Assembly (NCBI RefSeq): GCF_026965535.1
Contig: NZ_CP114039.1
Span: 9,097,461-9,161,460 of the forward strand
Source of the DNA: Corallococcus sp. NCRR
GTDB lineage: Bacteria; Myxococcota; Myxococcia; Myxococcales; Myxococcaceae
DNA length: 64,000 bases
Direction: 5' to 3'
This document shows, piece after piece, positions 52,158 to 61,197 of this stretch (position 1 is the first letter of the stretch; each line of letters begins with the position of its first letter). The notes under the pieces were generated by a model. It saw nothing but the letters and a program-made list of their open reading frames with translations, did not search any database and was not told the DNA's origin. The position numbers were made by a program, and so were the translations under genes.

Positions 52158-53018
52158 CTAGCACTTGTCGTAGACCCCTGGGGCACCGGGCGACTTGCGG
52201 CGGTAGCACATGCGCACCTCGTTCTCGGCGTCCCTGCAACTGTCCTCATAGACGCTCTCGCCCGAGGGCATGTCGACGAAACCGCCGCAGTCCCGGCTGG
52301 ACTCCTTGACCTGGAGGAAGCGTGGGAAGGCGTCTCCCACCGGGGTGACCTTCACCTCCGTCGCGCCGTTGACGAAGCCCATGTGGCTGCCCGACTCGAT
52401 GGTGAAGATGGAGCGCAATGCGCCCTCCTGCGCCTCCCAGTACGACAGCGTCTCGTATTCGTTGCGCGAGTCCGCGTCGTGCTGCTCGACCCGGAAGACC
52501 TGCCGCACCGGGTCGGTGAGGTTCTCGAAGGAGAACACGACGCGAAAGGCCTGGCTCTCCACCACGCCCGGCAGGAACTCCATCCGGACAGCGCAGAAGG
52601 TGTTCTTTGCGCCGAGCGGATGAAGCACCACGCCATCCAGCAACTTCAGCCCATCACACGCCTGTCCCCGGACCTGGAGGATGATGTCCTGCGCGTCCGC
52701 CGACACGATGCGTGCGCGAAAGACGTCGAGCTGCGCGGAGGCCGCTCCATCCTCCTTCATGCACTCCTGCCGCTCCCACGCGGAGTCCAATCCCAGCGGG
52801 TGGAGGAGCTTCCGCAAACCGGAAACCGTCTTCGCGCCGCGAACCTGCTTCTTCAGCTCCTGGGGCTCCACCACGACGCGAAGCGCCAGTGGACATGCGT
52901 CCGGGCTGGCCCTGCTGGAGGGCGCGGGTTCCTCGGCGGTCGCCAGGTTCGTGGCGAAGACCGTCAAGAGCACGGCGAGCCGATAGCGAGACTTCGCGGA
53001 TGAAGTGAGCATGGGCAT
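52158..53018 (-). CDS. Exported protein of unknown function
   Basis: The protein has 286 residues from ATG 53018 (MPMLTSSAKSRYRLAVLLTVFATNLA), a signal peptide. The open frame continues upstream without features. The mature part holds a conserved-looking Cys set (SCRDAENEVRMCYRRKS, then YDKC at the end) and mostly beta strands (FRVVFSFENLTDPVRQVFRV). No family is recognised. The gene is divergent from the RluA-like gene. Confidence 0.65.
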   Translation of the reverse strand: MPMLTSSAKSRYRLAVLLTVFATNLATAEEPAPSSRASPDACPLALRVVVEPQELKKQVRGAKTVSGLRKLLHPLGLDSAWERQECMKEDGAASAQLDVFRARIVSADAQDIILQVRGQACDGLKLLDGVVLHPLGAKNTFCAVRMEFLPGVVESQAFRVVFSFENLTDPVRQVFRVEQHDADSRNEYETLSYWEAQEGALRSIFTIESGSHMGFVNGATEVKVTPVGDAFPRFLQVKESSRDCGGFVDMPSGESVYEDSCRDAENEVRMCYRRKSPGAPGVYDKC

Positions 53019-53110
53019 GAATGGACGCGCAATTCTGACAGGGGCCAGCCTGCCCGCCAGGCCTTCATGACCGGTGGGGACCGCGTGCGGTTTCATGCTA
53101 CTCCGGAGCC

Positions 53111-54835
53111 GTGGCCCCGCATCTCACCGCACTCGAACCGGCGCCCCGGGCGGATGAAGTTCCAGGAGCGTTCCCGAGCCCCTTCGACGCGGTGGGCCCG
53201 CACGCCCTCGCGCGCAGGGCCGCGGAGTCGCTGCAGGCCGCGTTGCGTGAGGGCTGCATCGCGCCAGGGCTGACCAGCGACATCCTCCAGGGGCCGGACG
53301 GCGGGAAGATGTTCGGCGTGCTCGTGGTGCGGCAGCCGGATGGAACCTTCGGCGTGCTCCGCGCCTTCTCCGCGATGCTCGCGGGACGCTGGGACGTCCC
53401 GGGCTTCGTGCCTCCCGTGTTCGACCGCGAGGCACGTGCCCGCGTGGAGCCGGTGGCCGATGCCACGGTGAAGTCCCTCCTGGCCCGAGCCGAAGCGTGG
53501 AGCACCTCCGAGGAACTGCGCCGCCTGCGTGAGGACGATGACGCCCGTCAGTCACGCGAGGCCACGGAGCGCGAAGCCATGCGCCTGCGCCACGATGCCC
53601 GGCGCGTACAGCGGCACGAACGCCGTGCGGAAATCCTGGCCATTCCCTTGCGCACGGAGCCCCTGGGCGAAGAGCCACAGTCGCCGCAATCCGCGCTCAC
53701 GGAGGCCGAACGCGCGAGGGCGCTGCACGCGCTCGACCAGGAAAGCCGGGGCGACAAGGCGGAGAAGCGCAGATGGGACGCGGCGCAGGAGGAAGCCCGG
53801 CGCCAGCTCGCCCCCGCCCGTGAGAAGGCGGAGCGTCGGGTGCGCGCGCTGGACCGCCTGCGCCGCATCGTCTCCCGCGGCTTCATGAAGCAGTTCCACG
53901 ACACCTACGCCATCACCAACGCCCGGGGAGAGACCCGCCCCCTTCGCTTGCTCTACGGCGGCGCGGAGCCCCCGTCCGGTGCCGGCGACTGCGCGGGCGC
54001 GAAGCTGCTCGCGTACGCCTTCGCGCAGGGACTCCAGCCCGTGGCGCTCGCGGAGTTCTGGTGGGGCACGCCGCCCGCGTCCGGTGGCCGCATCCAGGGC
54101 GCGTTCTATCCCGCGTGCCGCGACAAGTGTGGTCCCCTGCTCCCGTTCATGCTGGAGGGCCTTCAGGTCTCCGCGCCTCGCGTCTTCGTCCCGCCACCCG
54201 CGCCCACGCCGGACCTCTCCATCGTCTTCGAGGACGCGTGGCTCGTCGTCATCGACAAACCCTGCGGCCTGCTGTCCGTGCCGGGCCGGGATGCCTCACT
54301 GCTGGACTCGGTGCTCACCCGCCTGCGCGCGCGATACCCCAACGCCACGGGACCGCTGCTCGCGCACCGGCTGGACCTGGACACGTCCGGGTTGCTCGTC
54401 GCCGCGCTGGACAGCCGCACGCACGCGTCCCTTCAACGCCAGTTCCTGCACCGCGACGTGGCCAAGCGCTACGTGGCGCTCATCGACGGGCCCGTGCACG
54501 GCGACGCGGGCACCATCACCCTTCCCTTGCGCGTGGACCTGGACGACCGCCCCCGGCAGATCGTCGACTCCCTCCACGGCAAGCCCGCGGTCACCGATTG
54601 GGAGGTCCTCCACCGCGCGGCGAGCCACACGCGCGTGGCCTTCCATCCGCGCACCGGCCGCACGCACCAGCTCCGCGTCCACGCGGCCCATCCCCAGGGC
54701 CTGGGCGCCCCCATCGTGGGAGACCCGCTGTACGGACACGCGGGCCTGCGCCTGCACCTGCACGCCGAAACGCTGTCGTTCGTGCATCCGGCGACGGGGC
54801 AGCGCGTGTCCTTCACCCGCGCCGCCCCGTTCTGA
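53111..54835 (+). CDS. RluA-type pseudouridine synthase with long N-terminal region
   Basis: The protein has 574 residues with a GTG start. The synthase domain starts near 372 with FEDAWLVVIDKPCGLLSVPG. The catalytic Asp422 lies in LLAHRLDLDTSGLLV, the RluA motif HRLDxxTSG, and RTGRTHQLRVHAAHP is the usual RNA-binding motif. A preceding 370-residue region has coiled-coil-like Arg/Glu-rich stretches (about 110-250) and a fold ending in the Cys-rich FYPACRDKCGP. RluA proteins alone are about 220-300 residues, so the extension is an added domain also known in some long RluA-like proteins. Target RNA is unknown. Confidence 0.85.
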   Translation: MAPHLTALEPAPRADEVPGAFPSPFDAVGPHALARRAAESLQAALREGCIAPGLTSDILQGPDGGKMFGVLVVRQPDGTFGVLRAFSAMLAGRWDVPGFVPPVFDREARARVEPVADATVKSLLARAEAWSTSEELRRLREDDDARQSREATEREAMRLRHDARRVQRHERRAEILAIPLRTEPLGEEPQSPQSALTEAERARALHALDQESRGDKAEKRRWDAAQEEARRQLAPAREKAERRVRALDRLRRIVSRGFMKQFHDTYAITNARGETRPLRLLYGGAEPPSGAGDCAGAKLLAYAFAQGLQPVALAEFWWGTPPASGGRIQGAFYPACRDKCGPLLPFMLEGLQVSAPRVFVPPPAPTPDLSIVFEDAWLVVIDKPCGLLSVPGRDASLLDSVLTRLRARYPNATGPLLAHRLDLDTSGLLVAALDSRTHASLQRQFLHRDVAKRYVALIDGPVHGDAGTITLPLRVDLDDRPRQIVDSLHGKPAVTDWEVLHRAASHTRVAFHPRTGRTHQLRVHAAHPQGLGAPIVGDPLYGHAGLRLHLHAETLSFVHPATGQRVSFTRAAPF

Positions 54836-54845
54836 AACGCGCACG

Positions 54846-55754
54846 TCAGTTGACGAGCAGCACCTTGCCCACGCCGCCCTGCTCCGCGACCTTCTGGGCC
54901 TCGCGCGCGTCGTCCAGCTTGAACGTCCGGCTGACGGGAATCACCAGGTCCCCCTTCGCCGCGCTCTGCGCGATCTGCTCCAGCCGGCGCGCATCCGGAT
55001 GGGCCATGAAGCTGCGCACCACGAGGCCCTTCTCCTTCGCGCCCTTCGGCTCGCCCACCACGGTGCCCACGGTCCCGCCGTGCTTCACCTTGCCGAGCAC
55101 CGCCGCCACGGCCTCGCCGCCCACCGTGTCCGCCACCGCGTCCAGCGTGGGCAGCTTCGCGACGTCCTTCGGATCATCCAGCGCGACGACGCCGTCCACG
55201 CCCAGCTTCCGGGCCTCCTCCACCTGCTTCTTGCGCACGCCCGCCCAGATGCGCGCGCCCCGCGCCCGCGCCGCGAAGACGGCCGAGCGCCCCACCGCGC
55301 CCAGCGCGCCCGTGATGAGCACCGTGTCCCCCTGCGAGGGCTGCACGTGCTCCTCGATGAGCTGCGTGCCCGTCAGCGTCACCAGCGGCAGCGCGGCGGC
55401 GTCCTTCAGGTCCAGGTTCTCGGGCACCTTCGCCCAGGCCTCCGTGGGCGCGACCACCGTCTCCGCGTAGCCCGCGGTCACGAGGCCCATCACGCGGTCG
55501 CCCGGCTCGAAGGCCTCCACGCCCGTGCCGACCTCCACCACCTCACCGGCCACGTCGCGCCCGAGGATGGCCACCGGGAACTTCAGGTCCATCCGCCCCT
55601 TCATGTCCCCGCGGCGGATCTTCCAGTCCACCGGGTTGATGCTCGCGGCGGTGACGCGGACCTTCACCTCGCCCGGCCCCACCTTCGGCTCGGGCAGGTC
55701 CTGCACCGCGAGCACGTCCACGTCCCCATAGCCTTTGAGCACGACCGCTTTCAT
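54846..55754 (-). CDS. Zinc-independent alcohol-dehydrogenase-like / quinone oxidoreductase
   Basis: The protein has 302 residues from ATG 55754 (MKAVVLKGYGDVDVLAVQDL); the frame beyond this is antisense to the hydrolase gene. The N-terminal GroES-like part (VRVTAASINPVDWKIRRGD) and Rossmann part (VLITGALGAVGRSAVFAARA) match the MDR family, NADPH:quinone reductase type, without the zinc Cys residues. It should reduce quinones or enones with NADPH in the cytoplasm. Confidence 0.88.
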   Translation of the reverse strand: MKAVVLKGYGDVDVLAVQDLPEPKVGPGEVKVRVTAASINPVDWKIRRGDMKGRMDLKFPVAILGRDVAGEVVEVGTGVEAFEPGDRVMGLVTAGYAETVVAPTEAWAKVPENLDLKDAAALPLVTLTGTQLIEEHVQPSQGDTVLITGALGAVGRSAVFAARARGARIWAGVRKKQVEEARKLGVDGVVALDDPKDVAKLPTLDAVADTVGGEAVAAVLGKVKHGGTVGTVVGEPKGAKEKGLVVRSFMAHPDARRLEQIAQSAAKGDLVIPVSRTFKLDDAREAQKVAEQGGVGKVLLVN

Positions 55755-55885
55755 CCGGGCCTCCACGTCCACCGAGCGAGGGAAGAGACTTCCAACGTCG
55801 GCCCAACGGTAAGCACCCGCGAAGGGGCCGCCATCGTCGGCGGCCGGTCGCTCCGCCTCCTGCTCCCCTGGACGGCGGCGGCCAG

Positions 55886-56992
55886 TCAGCGGGGCTGGAA
55901 CTCCAGCGCCTCGCGCAGCACGGGGTACGTGTCGTCCGCGGCGGTGCTGCCCATGAAGGTGTCCAGGTGGCCGTAGCCCGGCAGCATGCGGCGCTGGTAC
56001 CAGCGGGCGCCATTGGCCTCGCGCAGCCACTGGAAGGTGCGCTCCGTGGACGTCGGCAGGTACGTGCGGTTCTGCTCGCTGGAGACGAACGTGATGGGCC
56101 GCTGGAAGGGCTCCGGGTCCAGGTAGTCCGGCGGCCGGGCCTGCCCGTAGCGCCGCAGGTTCTCCGAGCGGCCGTAGTCGAACTTCACCGCGTGGCCGCC
56201 GCGCGCCATCTGCCCCAGGTGGCGGAACGTCAGCAGGTTGCACTTGCCGAACTGCTCCTCCAGCCGCGCATGCGTCTCCGGGTTGAGGCGCGCGTGCCGG
56301 TACAGCCGGCCGTACATGAACGACAGCCGGTGGCACACCGGGCTGTCACACTCCATCCGCAGGAAGCCGGACACCTTCGTGAAGGCCGCCTGGAACAGCG
56401 GCGTGCGGGACGCGTCATCCGGCGTGAGCGAATCCAGCCCCGCGTCCAGCAACTCCGGCACCCGCAGGAGCGCCTTGAAGCGCGTGGAGGCCGGCGTGTG
56501 GTGGTGCAGCGCCACCTGCGACGCCACCACGGTGCGCACGTCCGGCAGGTGGCCCGCGGCCATGGACATGAAGAACGCCGCGGACCCCGCGCAGTGCACC
56601 ACCGCCTGCACCGACTCCGCGCCGGTGATTTCGCGGATGCGCCGCACCGCCGCCGGCATGTCGTGGTCCGCCGCGTCGTCCAGCGTGAACTGGCGCAGGG
56701 GCAGCTGCACGCTGGCGCGCCAGTCCAACAGCCACGTGTCGTAGCCGTGGCGCACCAGGTACTGGACGAAGTTCTCCTTCAGCGTGGGCAGCATGAACAT
56801 GCCGCTCCACACGCCCGCGCCGTGCACCAGCAGCACCGGCCCCTTCGTGCCGCCCACGAAGCGGGTGAGCTTCAGGGGCACGCCGTCGCCCGAGAGGAAG
56901 TCGTACCGCTCCGCCATGGGCAGTCCCTGGAGCGTCACATCCTGGGACCGCGTCCGGAACACCGCCGCGCTGCTTCGGTAATCAAAAGCCAT
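55886..56992 (-). CDS. Alpha/beta hydrolase with Cys at the nucleophile position
   Basis: The protein has 368 residues. The fold is clear: oxyanion-side VLLVHGAGVWSGMF, and at the elbow VVHCAGSAAFFMSM the nucleophile Ser of GxSxG is Cys134. The late His lies in PGYGHLDTFMG. Similar Cys-bearing hydrolase domains are known as the C-terminal half of cholesterol-oxidase-like GMC proteins; here the domain is a separate protein. It overlaps the preceding GMC gene by 11 bp and is the last gene of the operon. The substrate is probably a lipid or sterol ester; inference. Confidence 0.8.
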   Translation of the reverse strand: MAFDYRSSAAVFRTRSQDVTLQGLPMAERYDFLSGDGVPLKLTRFVGGTKGPVLLVHGAGVWSGMFMLPTLKENFVQYLVRHGYDTWLLDWRASVQLPLRQFTLDDAADHDMPAAVRRIREITGAESVQAVVHCAGSAAFFMSMAAGHLPDVRTVVASQVALHHHTPASTRFKALLRVPELLDAGLDSLTPDDASRTPLFQAAFTKVSGFLRMECDSPVCHRLSFMYGRLYRHARLNPETHARLEEQFGKCNLLTFRHLGQMARGGHAVKFDYGRSENLRRYGQARPPDYLDPEPFQRPITFVSSEQNRTYLPTSTERTFQWLREANGARWYQRRMLPGYGHLDTFMGSTAADDTYPVLREALEFQPR

Positions 56993-58523
56993 GGGCCACC
57001 GCCTCCGCGATGCGCTCGGCCACCGCGCTGATGGTCATCACCGGATGGAAACCGATGGACGTGGGGATGACGGAGCCATCCGCCACGTACAGTCCTGGGT
57101 AGTTGAACACTTCGCCCTCCGTCGACACGACGCCCCGGGCCGGCGACTCCGCCAGGTGCGCCCCGCCCAGCGAGTGCACCGTGAACGGCCGGCGGAACAG
57201 CTCCCAGGTGACGAGCGGCGCGAACGTCCCGCCGTACTGCGAGGCCAGCTCCTGCATCGCGGACGTCATGCGGTTCACCAGCGCCAGGTTCTCGTTCGCG
57301 TAGTCCCACTCGATGTCCAGCCGGTCGCCCTTGAGCACCATCTGCCCATTGGCATTGTCCTGGCCGATGGCGAACAGGTTGCTCGTGCGCGCCGGATCCA
57401 CGCCGGTCCCCAGCGGCTTGCTGAACAGCCCCTTGGCGAACGCGCCGTGCAGCAGCGGCCACAGCTTCGGCCACAGCGGAGCCCCCACGCCGCCCAGCAG
57501 CCCCAGCCGAGGCTGCCCCATGCCCGCGAGCACCGCCGTCGCCGGCTGGTTGAACGTGGCCGTCACCATGGTGAAGCGCGGCGCGGCGTCAAAGAAGCGC
57601 ATCACCGTGGCCACGTCCGGCCCCTGCCACGGCAATATCTCCTCACGGCTGCCGTGCAGCGAGCCCAGGAAGTCGCCGTTGCCGGAGTAGCCCCGGCCCA
57701 GCCAATCGCTCACCAGCGGCAGCGTGCGGGCCCGGTCGCGGCTGCGCAGCAATATCTCCACCGTGCCCAGCGCGCCGGCGGACAGCACCACGCGGCTGCC
57801 CTCCACGGACGTCTTCTCTCCGGTGGCCAGGTCCTTGAAGTGCACCCGGTAGCCGCCCGCCACGCGCTGCACGTGGGAGACGGACAGGCCCGGCCACACG
57901 GTGGCGCCCAGCTTCTCCGCTCGCGCCAGGTAGGTGAGGTCCAGGGTGTTCTTCGCGCCGTACTGGCAGCCGAACTCGCACTCCGCGCAGCGCTGACACG
58001 CCTTGCGGCCTGGAGCGGAGGGCTCCGTCCAGGACACGGCCTCGTCCGGGTCGAAGGTCTGACGGCCCATGCGCCGCGCGGCCTGCTGGAACAGGTCGCG
58101 CTTCTTCAGCGGCTCGGACGCGGGGAACGGCTTCACGTCCAGCTCGCGCGCCACCTTGTCGTAGAACGGGTCCAACGCCTCGCGGCTGAAGCCCCGGGGC
58201 CAGCGAGGATGGTCGAAGACGATGGGGTCCGGCCGCACGTGGATGTTCGCGTACACGAGCGACCCGCCGCCCACGCCGCTCGCCGTCACCGTGCCGATGC
58301 CGGACAAAAAGCGCACGTCGTAGAGCCCGCGCGCCTCCGGGCGGATGGGATGGCGCCAGAGCAGCTCATCCGCGCGCGTGACGTCCCGGGGGAACTGGCC
58401 CGGGTTGTACCGGCGGCCCCGCTCCAGCACCGCCACGGACCTGCCCGCCTGCGCCAGCCGCAGCGCGGTGATGGAACCGCCGAAGCCGGAGCCCACCACC
58501 ACCACGTCGTACTTCTTCGCCAT
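56982..58523 (-). CDS. GMC-type FAD oxidoreductase (cholesterol-oxidase-like), short form
   Basis: The protein has 513 residues from ATG 58523 (MAKKYDVVVV). The FAD Rossmann motif is VVVVGSGFGGSITALRLAQA. GVGGGSLVYANIHVRPDP and the C-terminal block HSLGGAHLAESPARGVV with FHPVMTISAVAERIAEAV identify the GMC fold. A four-Cys motif, CQRCAECEFGC (Cys176, 179, 182, 186), is in the cap, with ferredoxin-like spacing. It oxidises an alcohol, perhaps a sterol. It is second in the operon, 19 bp after the longer GMC gene. Confidence 0.87.
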   Translation of the reverse strand: MAKKYDVVVVGSGFGGSITALRLAQAGRSVAVLERGRRYNPGQFPRDVTRADELLWRHPIRPEARGLYDVRFLSGIGTVTASGVGGGSLVYANIHVRPDPIVFDHPRWPRGFSREALDPFYDKVARELDVKPFPASEPLKKRDLFQQAARRMGRQTFDPDEAVSWTEPSAPGRKACQRCAECEFGCQYGAKNTLDLTYLARAEKLGATVWPGLSVSHVQRVAGGYRVHFKDLATGEKTSVEGSRVVLSAGALGTVEILLRSRDRARTLPLVSDWLGRGYSGNGDFLGSLHGSREEILPWQGPDVATVMRFFDAAPRFTMVTATFNQPATAVLAGMGQPRLGLLGGVGAPLWPKLWPLLHGAFAKGLFSKPLGTGVDPARTSNLFAIGQDNANGQMVLKGDRLDIEWDYANENLALVNRMTSAMQELASQYGGTFAPLVTWELFRRPFTVHSLGGAHLAESPARGVVSTEGEVFNYPGLYVADGSVIPTSIGFHPVMTISAVAERIAEAVAHGF

Positions 58524-58542
58524 GCCCACGGTGTGTTCCCCC

Positions 58543-60903
58543 TCAGTCGAACTTCGCGCGGGCGAAGACGTCCCAGAGCGTGCCCATGAACATGCCGCCA
58601 AAGCGCCGCATCGCGTCCGCCTGCTTCAGCGGCGAGGACGTGCCCAGCACGGAGAACGTGGTGAGCTGCTGGAGGAAGTCCGGCAGGTGCAGGCGGATGA
58701 TGCCGGTGGCGACGATGGGGCCGGTGCGCTCATGCCCCTTGCGCAGCACGGTGTAGAGCGTGGACGTGTCGCTCCACACGTCGAAGCCCGCGTCGTCGTT
58801 GACCTCCTTGTAGCCATCCAGGAGGTACGGCTGGCCGTCCACGCCGGTGAAGGGCATCAGGTACAGCATGCGCCGCTCGTAGAAGCGCTCCGTGCCCACG
58901 AAGAGGTTGAAGACGCCGTTCTCCACCGGCGCGCCCCCGGGCGGCGTGAAGCCGCGCACGTGCAGCGTGCCCTGCACGATGCCGCCGTGGGACTCCTGCG
59001 CGAGGAAGCGGTCCAGGTTGGGCAGCGTGATGGTGACGACGAACTCCGCCGTCTGCCCCGCGCGCTGGCCCGCCCGCGCTGCCCCGGCGAAGTCCTCCGG
59101 TGACGGGTGGTTCGGCTGGAGGAAGCCCTTCATCCGCTCCGTGAAGCGCAGGCCCACCACCGGCGTGGGGGACGCCACCGTGCCGCCAGGCGGAATCACC
59201 ACCTCGCCCAGCGGATCCGTCCCCGGTACCACCGGCGAGGCCACCGCCTCCACCTCCGGCATCATCCGCATGCTGACGCGGGGCGGGTACGCGGGCGCGG
59301 ACTTCACGGGCACGCGCTCCGGCGCCACCCAGTTGGGCGCGTCCTTCACCTGGCGGATGACCTGCTCCACGTTGCGCTCGGCCACCGCGGCGATGCTGGA
59401 GGACGGGTTGACGCCGACGCCCACCGGCAGCGCCGCGCCGTCCATGACGTACAGGCCGGGATAGCCGTGCACCTCGCCGTCGGGCGTGAGCACGCCGTAC
59501 GCGGGCTCCTCCGCCATCGCGCAGCCGCCCAGGTTGTGCACGGAGACCGGCAGGTGCAGCCGCTCCCAGAGCGGGTTGTAGGCGGCGCGCGTGCCCAGCG
59601 CCCGGGCCACGTCCTCGCAGAGCTGCTCCTGCGTGCGGTACAGCGGCAGGTTCGCGGGCACGTCCCACTGCACCTGGAGCTCGCGGGTGAGGGGCGACAG
59701 CGTCAGCCGGCCGTTGGACTTGTCCCGGCCCATGGCCAGGAACACGGCCTGGAAGCGTCCGCGCTCGTTCTCGATGGCGGCCATCTCCCTGGAGCGCGTG
59801 CGCAGCACCTTCACCAGCTCGCGCTGGAGCAGGTCCGCCGGCAGCGACATCGCACGGTCCGGATCCATGGCCATCATCAGCCCCGCCGCCTGCACCGGGT
59901 GCCCGCCTTCCTGGAAGAGGAACCAGGTCTTGTCCTTGCCCTGCCCTTCCTCCACCACCATGCCGGTGGTGATGGTGGGGCCCACCGCCGGGTCCCACGG
60001 CTCCTTCGTGTCGAAGGCGAAGGCGAGGAAGTCTCCGTTGGCCGAGTAGCGCGACCCCAGCCGCGCGCTCAGGTCCGGCAGCGTGCCGTGCACGTCGCGG
60101 TTGCGCAGCAAGAGCTCCGTGGAGTTCACCGCGCCCGCGCACAGGAAGACGCGGCGGGCGTCCACGGTGCGCTGCATGCCAGCGCTCGCGTGGTCGGTGA
60201 AGGTGACGCGGTAGCCCGGCGACAGGGGCTCGATGCGGGTGACTTCCGCCTGGGTGGTGACCTCCGCGCCCCGCTGCTCCGCGACGGCCAGGTAGTTGAG
60301 GTCCAGGGTGTTCTTCGCGCGGCGGTTGCAGCCGATGTCGCACTCGCCGCAGTAGCTGCAGCCCTCCTGGAGCACGCCGAACTTGTTGGGCAGGGGCTCG
60401 CCCGCGGGGGCGAAGCGCACGGCGAGGTTCGGGTAGAAGAACTGCGCCTCGCGGCCCAGCTTCTTCGCCACCTCCTGCATCCGCTTCGTCTTGGGCGGCA
60501 GCCCGCGCGCGGAGGCTGTGATGGGCTGCACGTCCAGCATGTGCGCGACCAGGTCGTAGTACGGATCCAACGACTCCCGGCTGTAGCCCTCCGGCCACCC
60601 GGACGCGAACACGTCCGGCGGCGGGCGCAGGTGCACGTTGGCGTAGATGAGCGAGCCGCCGCCGTACCCCGCGGCCTGCACCACGCTCATCCCCTTGAGG
60701 AGCTTGATGTCGAAGAGCCCCTGGCGGTGCTGCCACAGCCAGCCGTTGCGAGGGTCCTCGAAGTCGCGCGGGAAGCTGCCCTTCGGGTAGCGCAGGCCGC
60801 GTTCGAGCACGCGCACGGACAAACCCGCCTGCGCGAGCCGACAGGCCGCCACCGCCCCGCCAAACCCGGTGCCGATGACCAGGGCGTCGTATGCCGGTGC
60901 CAT
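58543..60903 (-). CDS. GMC-type FAD oxidoreductase with extra C-terminal domain
   Basis: The protein has 786 residues. The FAD motif is LVIGTGFGGAVAACRLAQAG, GYGGGSLIYANVHLRPPP follows, and the C-terminal GMC block is HNLGGCAMAEEPAYGVL with VGVNPSSSIAAVAERNVEQV (to about 540). Cys182, 185, 188 and 192 in CSYCGECDIGC repeat the pattern of the next gene. Residues 560-786 form an added, strand-rich domain (VVGLRFTERMKGFLQ, TLHVRGFTPPGGAPVENGVF) that recalls the lipid-associated domain of some cholesterol oxidases. It leads the three-gene operon. Confidence 0.87.
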   Translation of the reverse strand: MAPAYDALVIGTGFGGAVAACRLAQAGLSVRVLERGLRYPKGSFPRDFEDPRNGWLWQHRQGLFDIKLLKGMSVVQAAGYGGGSLIYANVHLRPPPDVFASGWPEGYSRESLDPYYDLVAHMLDVQPITASARGLPPKTKRMQEVAKKLGREAQFFYPNLAVRFAPAGEPLPNKFGVLQEGCSYCGECDIGCNRRAKNTLDLNYLAVAEQRGAEVTTQAEVTRIEPLSPGYRVTFTDHASAGMQRTVDARRVFLCAGAVNSTELLLRNRDVHGTLPDLSARLGSRYSANGDFLAFAFDTKEPWDPAVGPTITTGMVVEEGQGKDKTWFLFQEGGHPVQAAGLMMAMDPDRAMSLPADLLQRELVKVLRTRSREMAAIENERGRFQAVFLAMGRDKSNGRLTLSPLTRELQVQWDVPANLPLYRTQEQLCEDVARALGTRAAYNPLWERLHLPVSVHNLGGCAMAEEPAYGVLTPDGEVHGYPGLYVMDGAALPVGVGVNPSSSIAAVAERNVEQVIRQVKDAPNWVAPERVPVKSAPAYPPRVSMRMMPEVEAVASPVVPGTDPLGEVVIPPGGTVASPTPVVGLRFTERMKGFLQPNHPSPEDFAGAARAGQRAGQTAEFVVTITLPNLDRFLAQESHGGIVQGTLHVRGFTPPGGAPVENGVFNLFVGTERFYERRMLYLMPFTGVDGQPYLLDGYKEVNDDAGFDVWSDTSTLYTVLRKGHERTGPIVATGIIRLHLPDFLQQLTTFSVLGTSSPLKQADAMRRFGGMFMGTLWDVFARAKFD

Positions 60904-61197
60904 GTTCCCCCTCGGGTGCGGTCCCTGGGGAGCAGGGATCCGGAAGGCGCGACCCGGGAACGTCCAGGAAAGGACGGACCTGATTCTACAACGGGTCCCC
61001 CCCGTTTCCTTGAGGCCGGGACGCCCCCACGGATCACCATTTCCGCTCTCGGAGAACTGGATTCTCTGATCAGCGAGGATAGGTCGGCGGCCGAGCGGGC
61101 AGCGGGCCCGCTTGGACGCGCGACGTCATGGCCCGGGCCCGGTACCATTGGGGGCCCCCATGAACGCCAACGATTGCCAGAAGCGGGGTCACCGGAG
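60904..61197. other. Intergenic region before kinase 1, with displaced ATG
   Basis: The 294 bp between the divergent GMC gene and kinase 1 include an ATG at 61160 that aligns with the start of kinase 2 but is out of frame by one base (see findings). No other gene is seen. Promoters for both directions must lie here. Confidence 0.5.

Noticed and set aside
59107-61197. Upstream extension of the kinase 1 frame
   Set aside because: The frame is open because it is antisense to the GMC gene; the kinase likeness with its paralogue begins only at about 61166.
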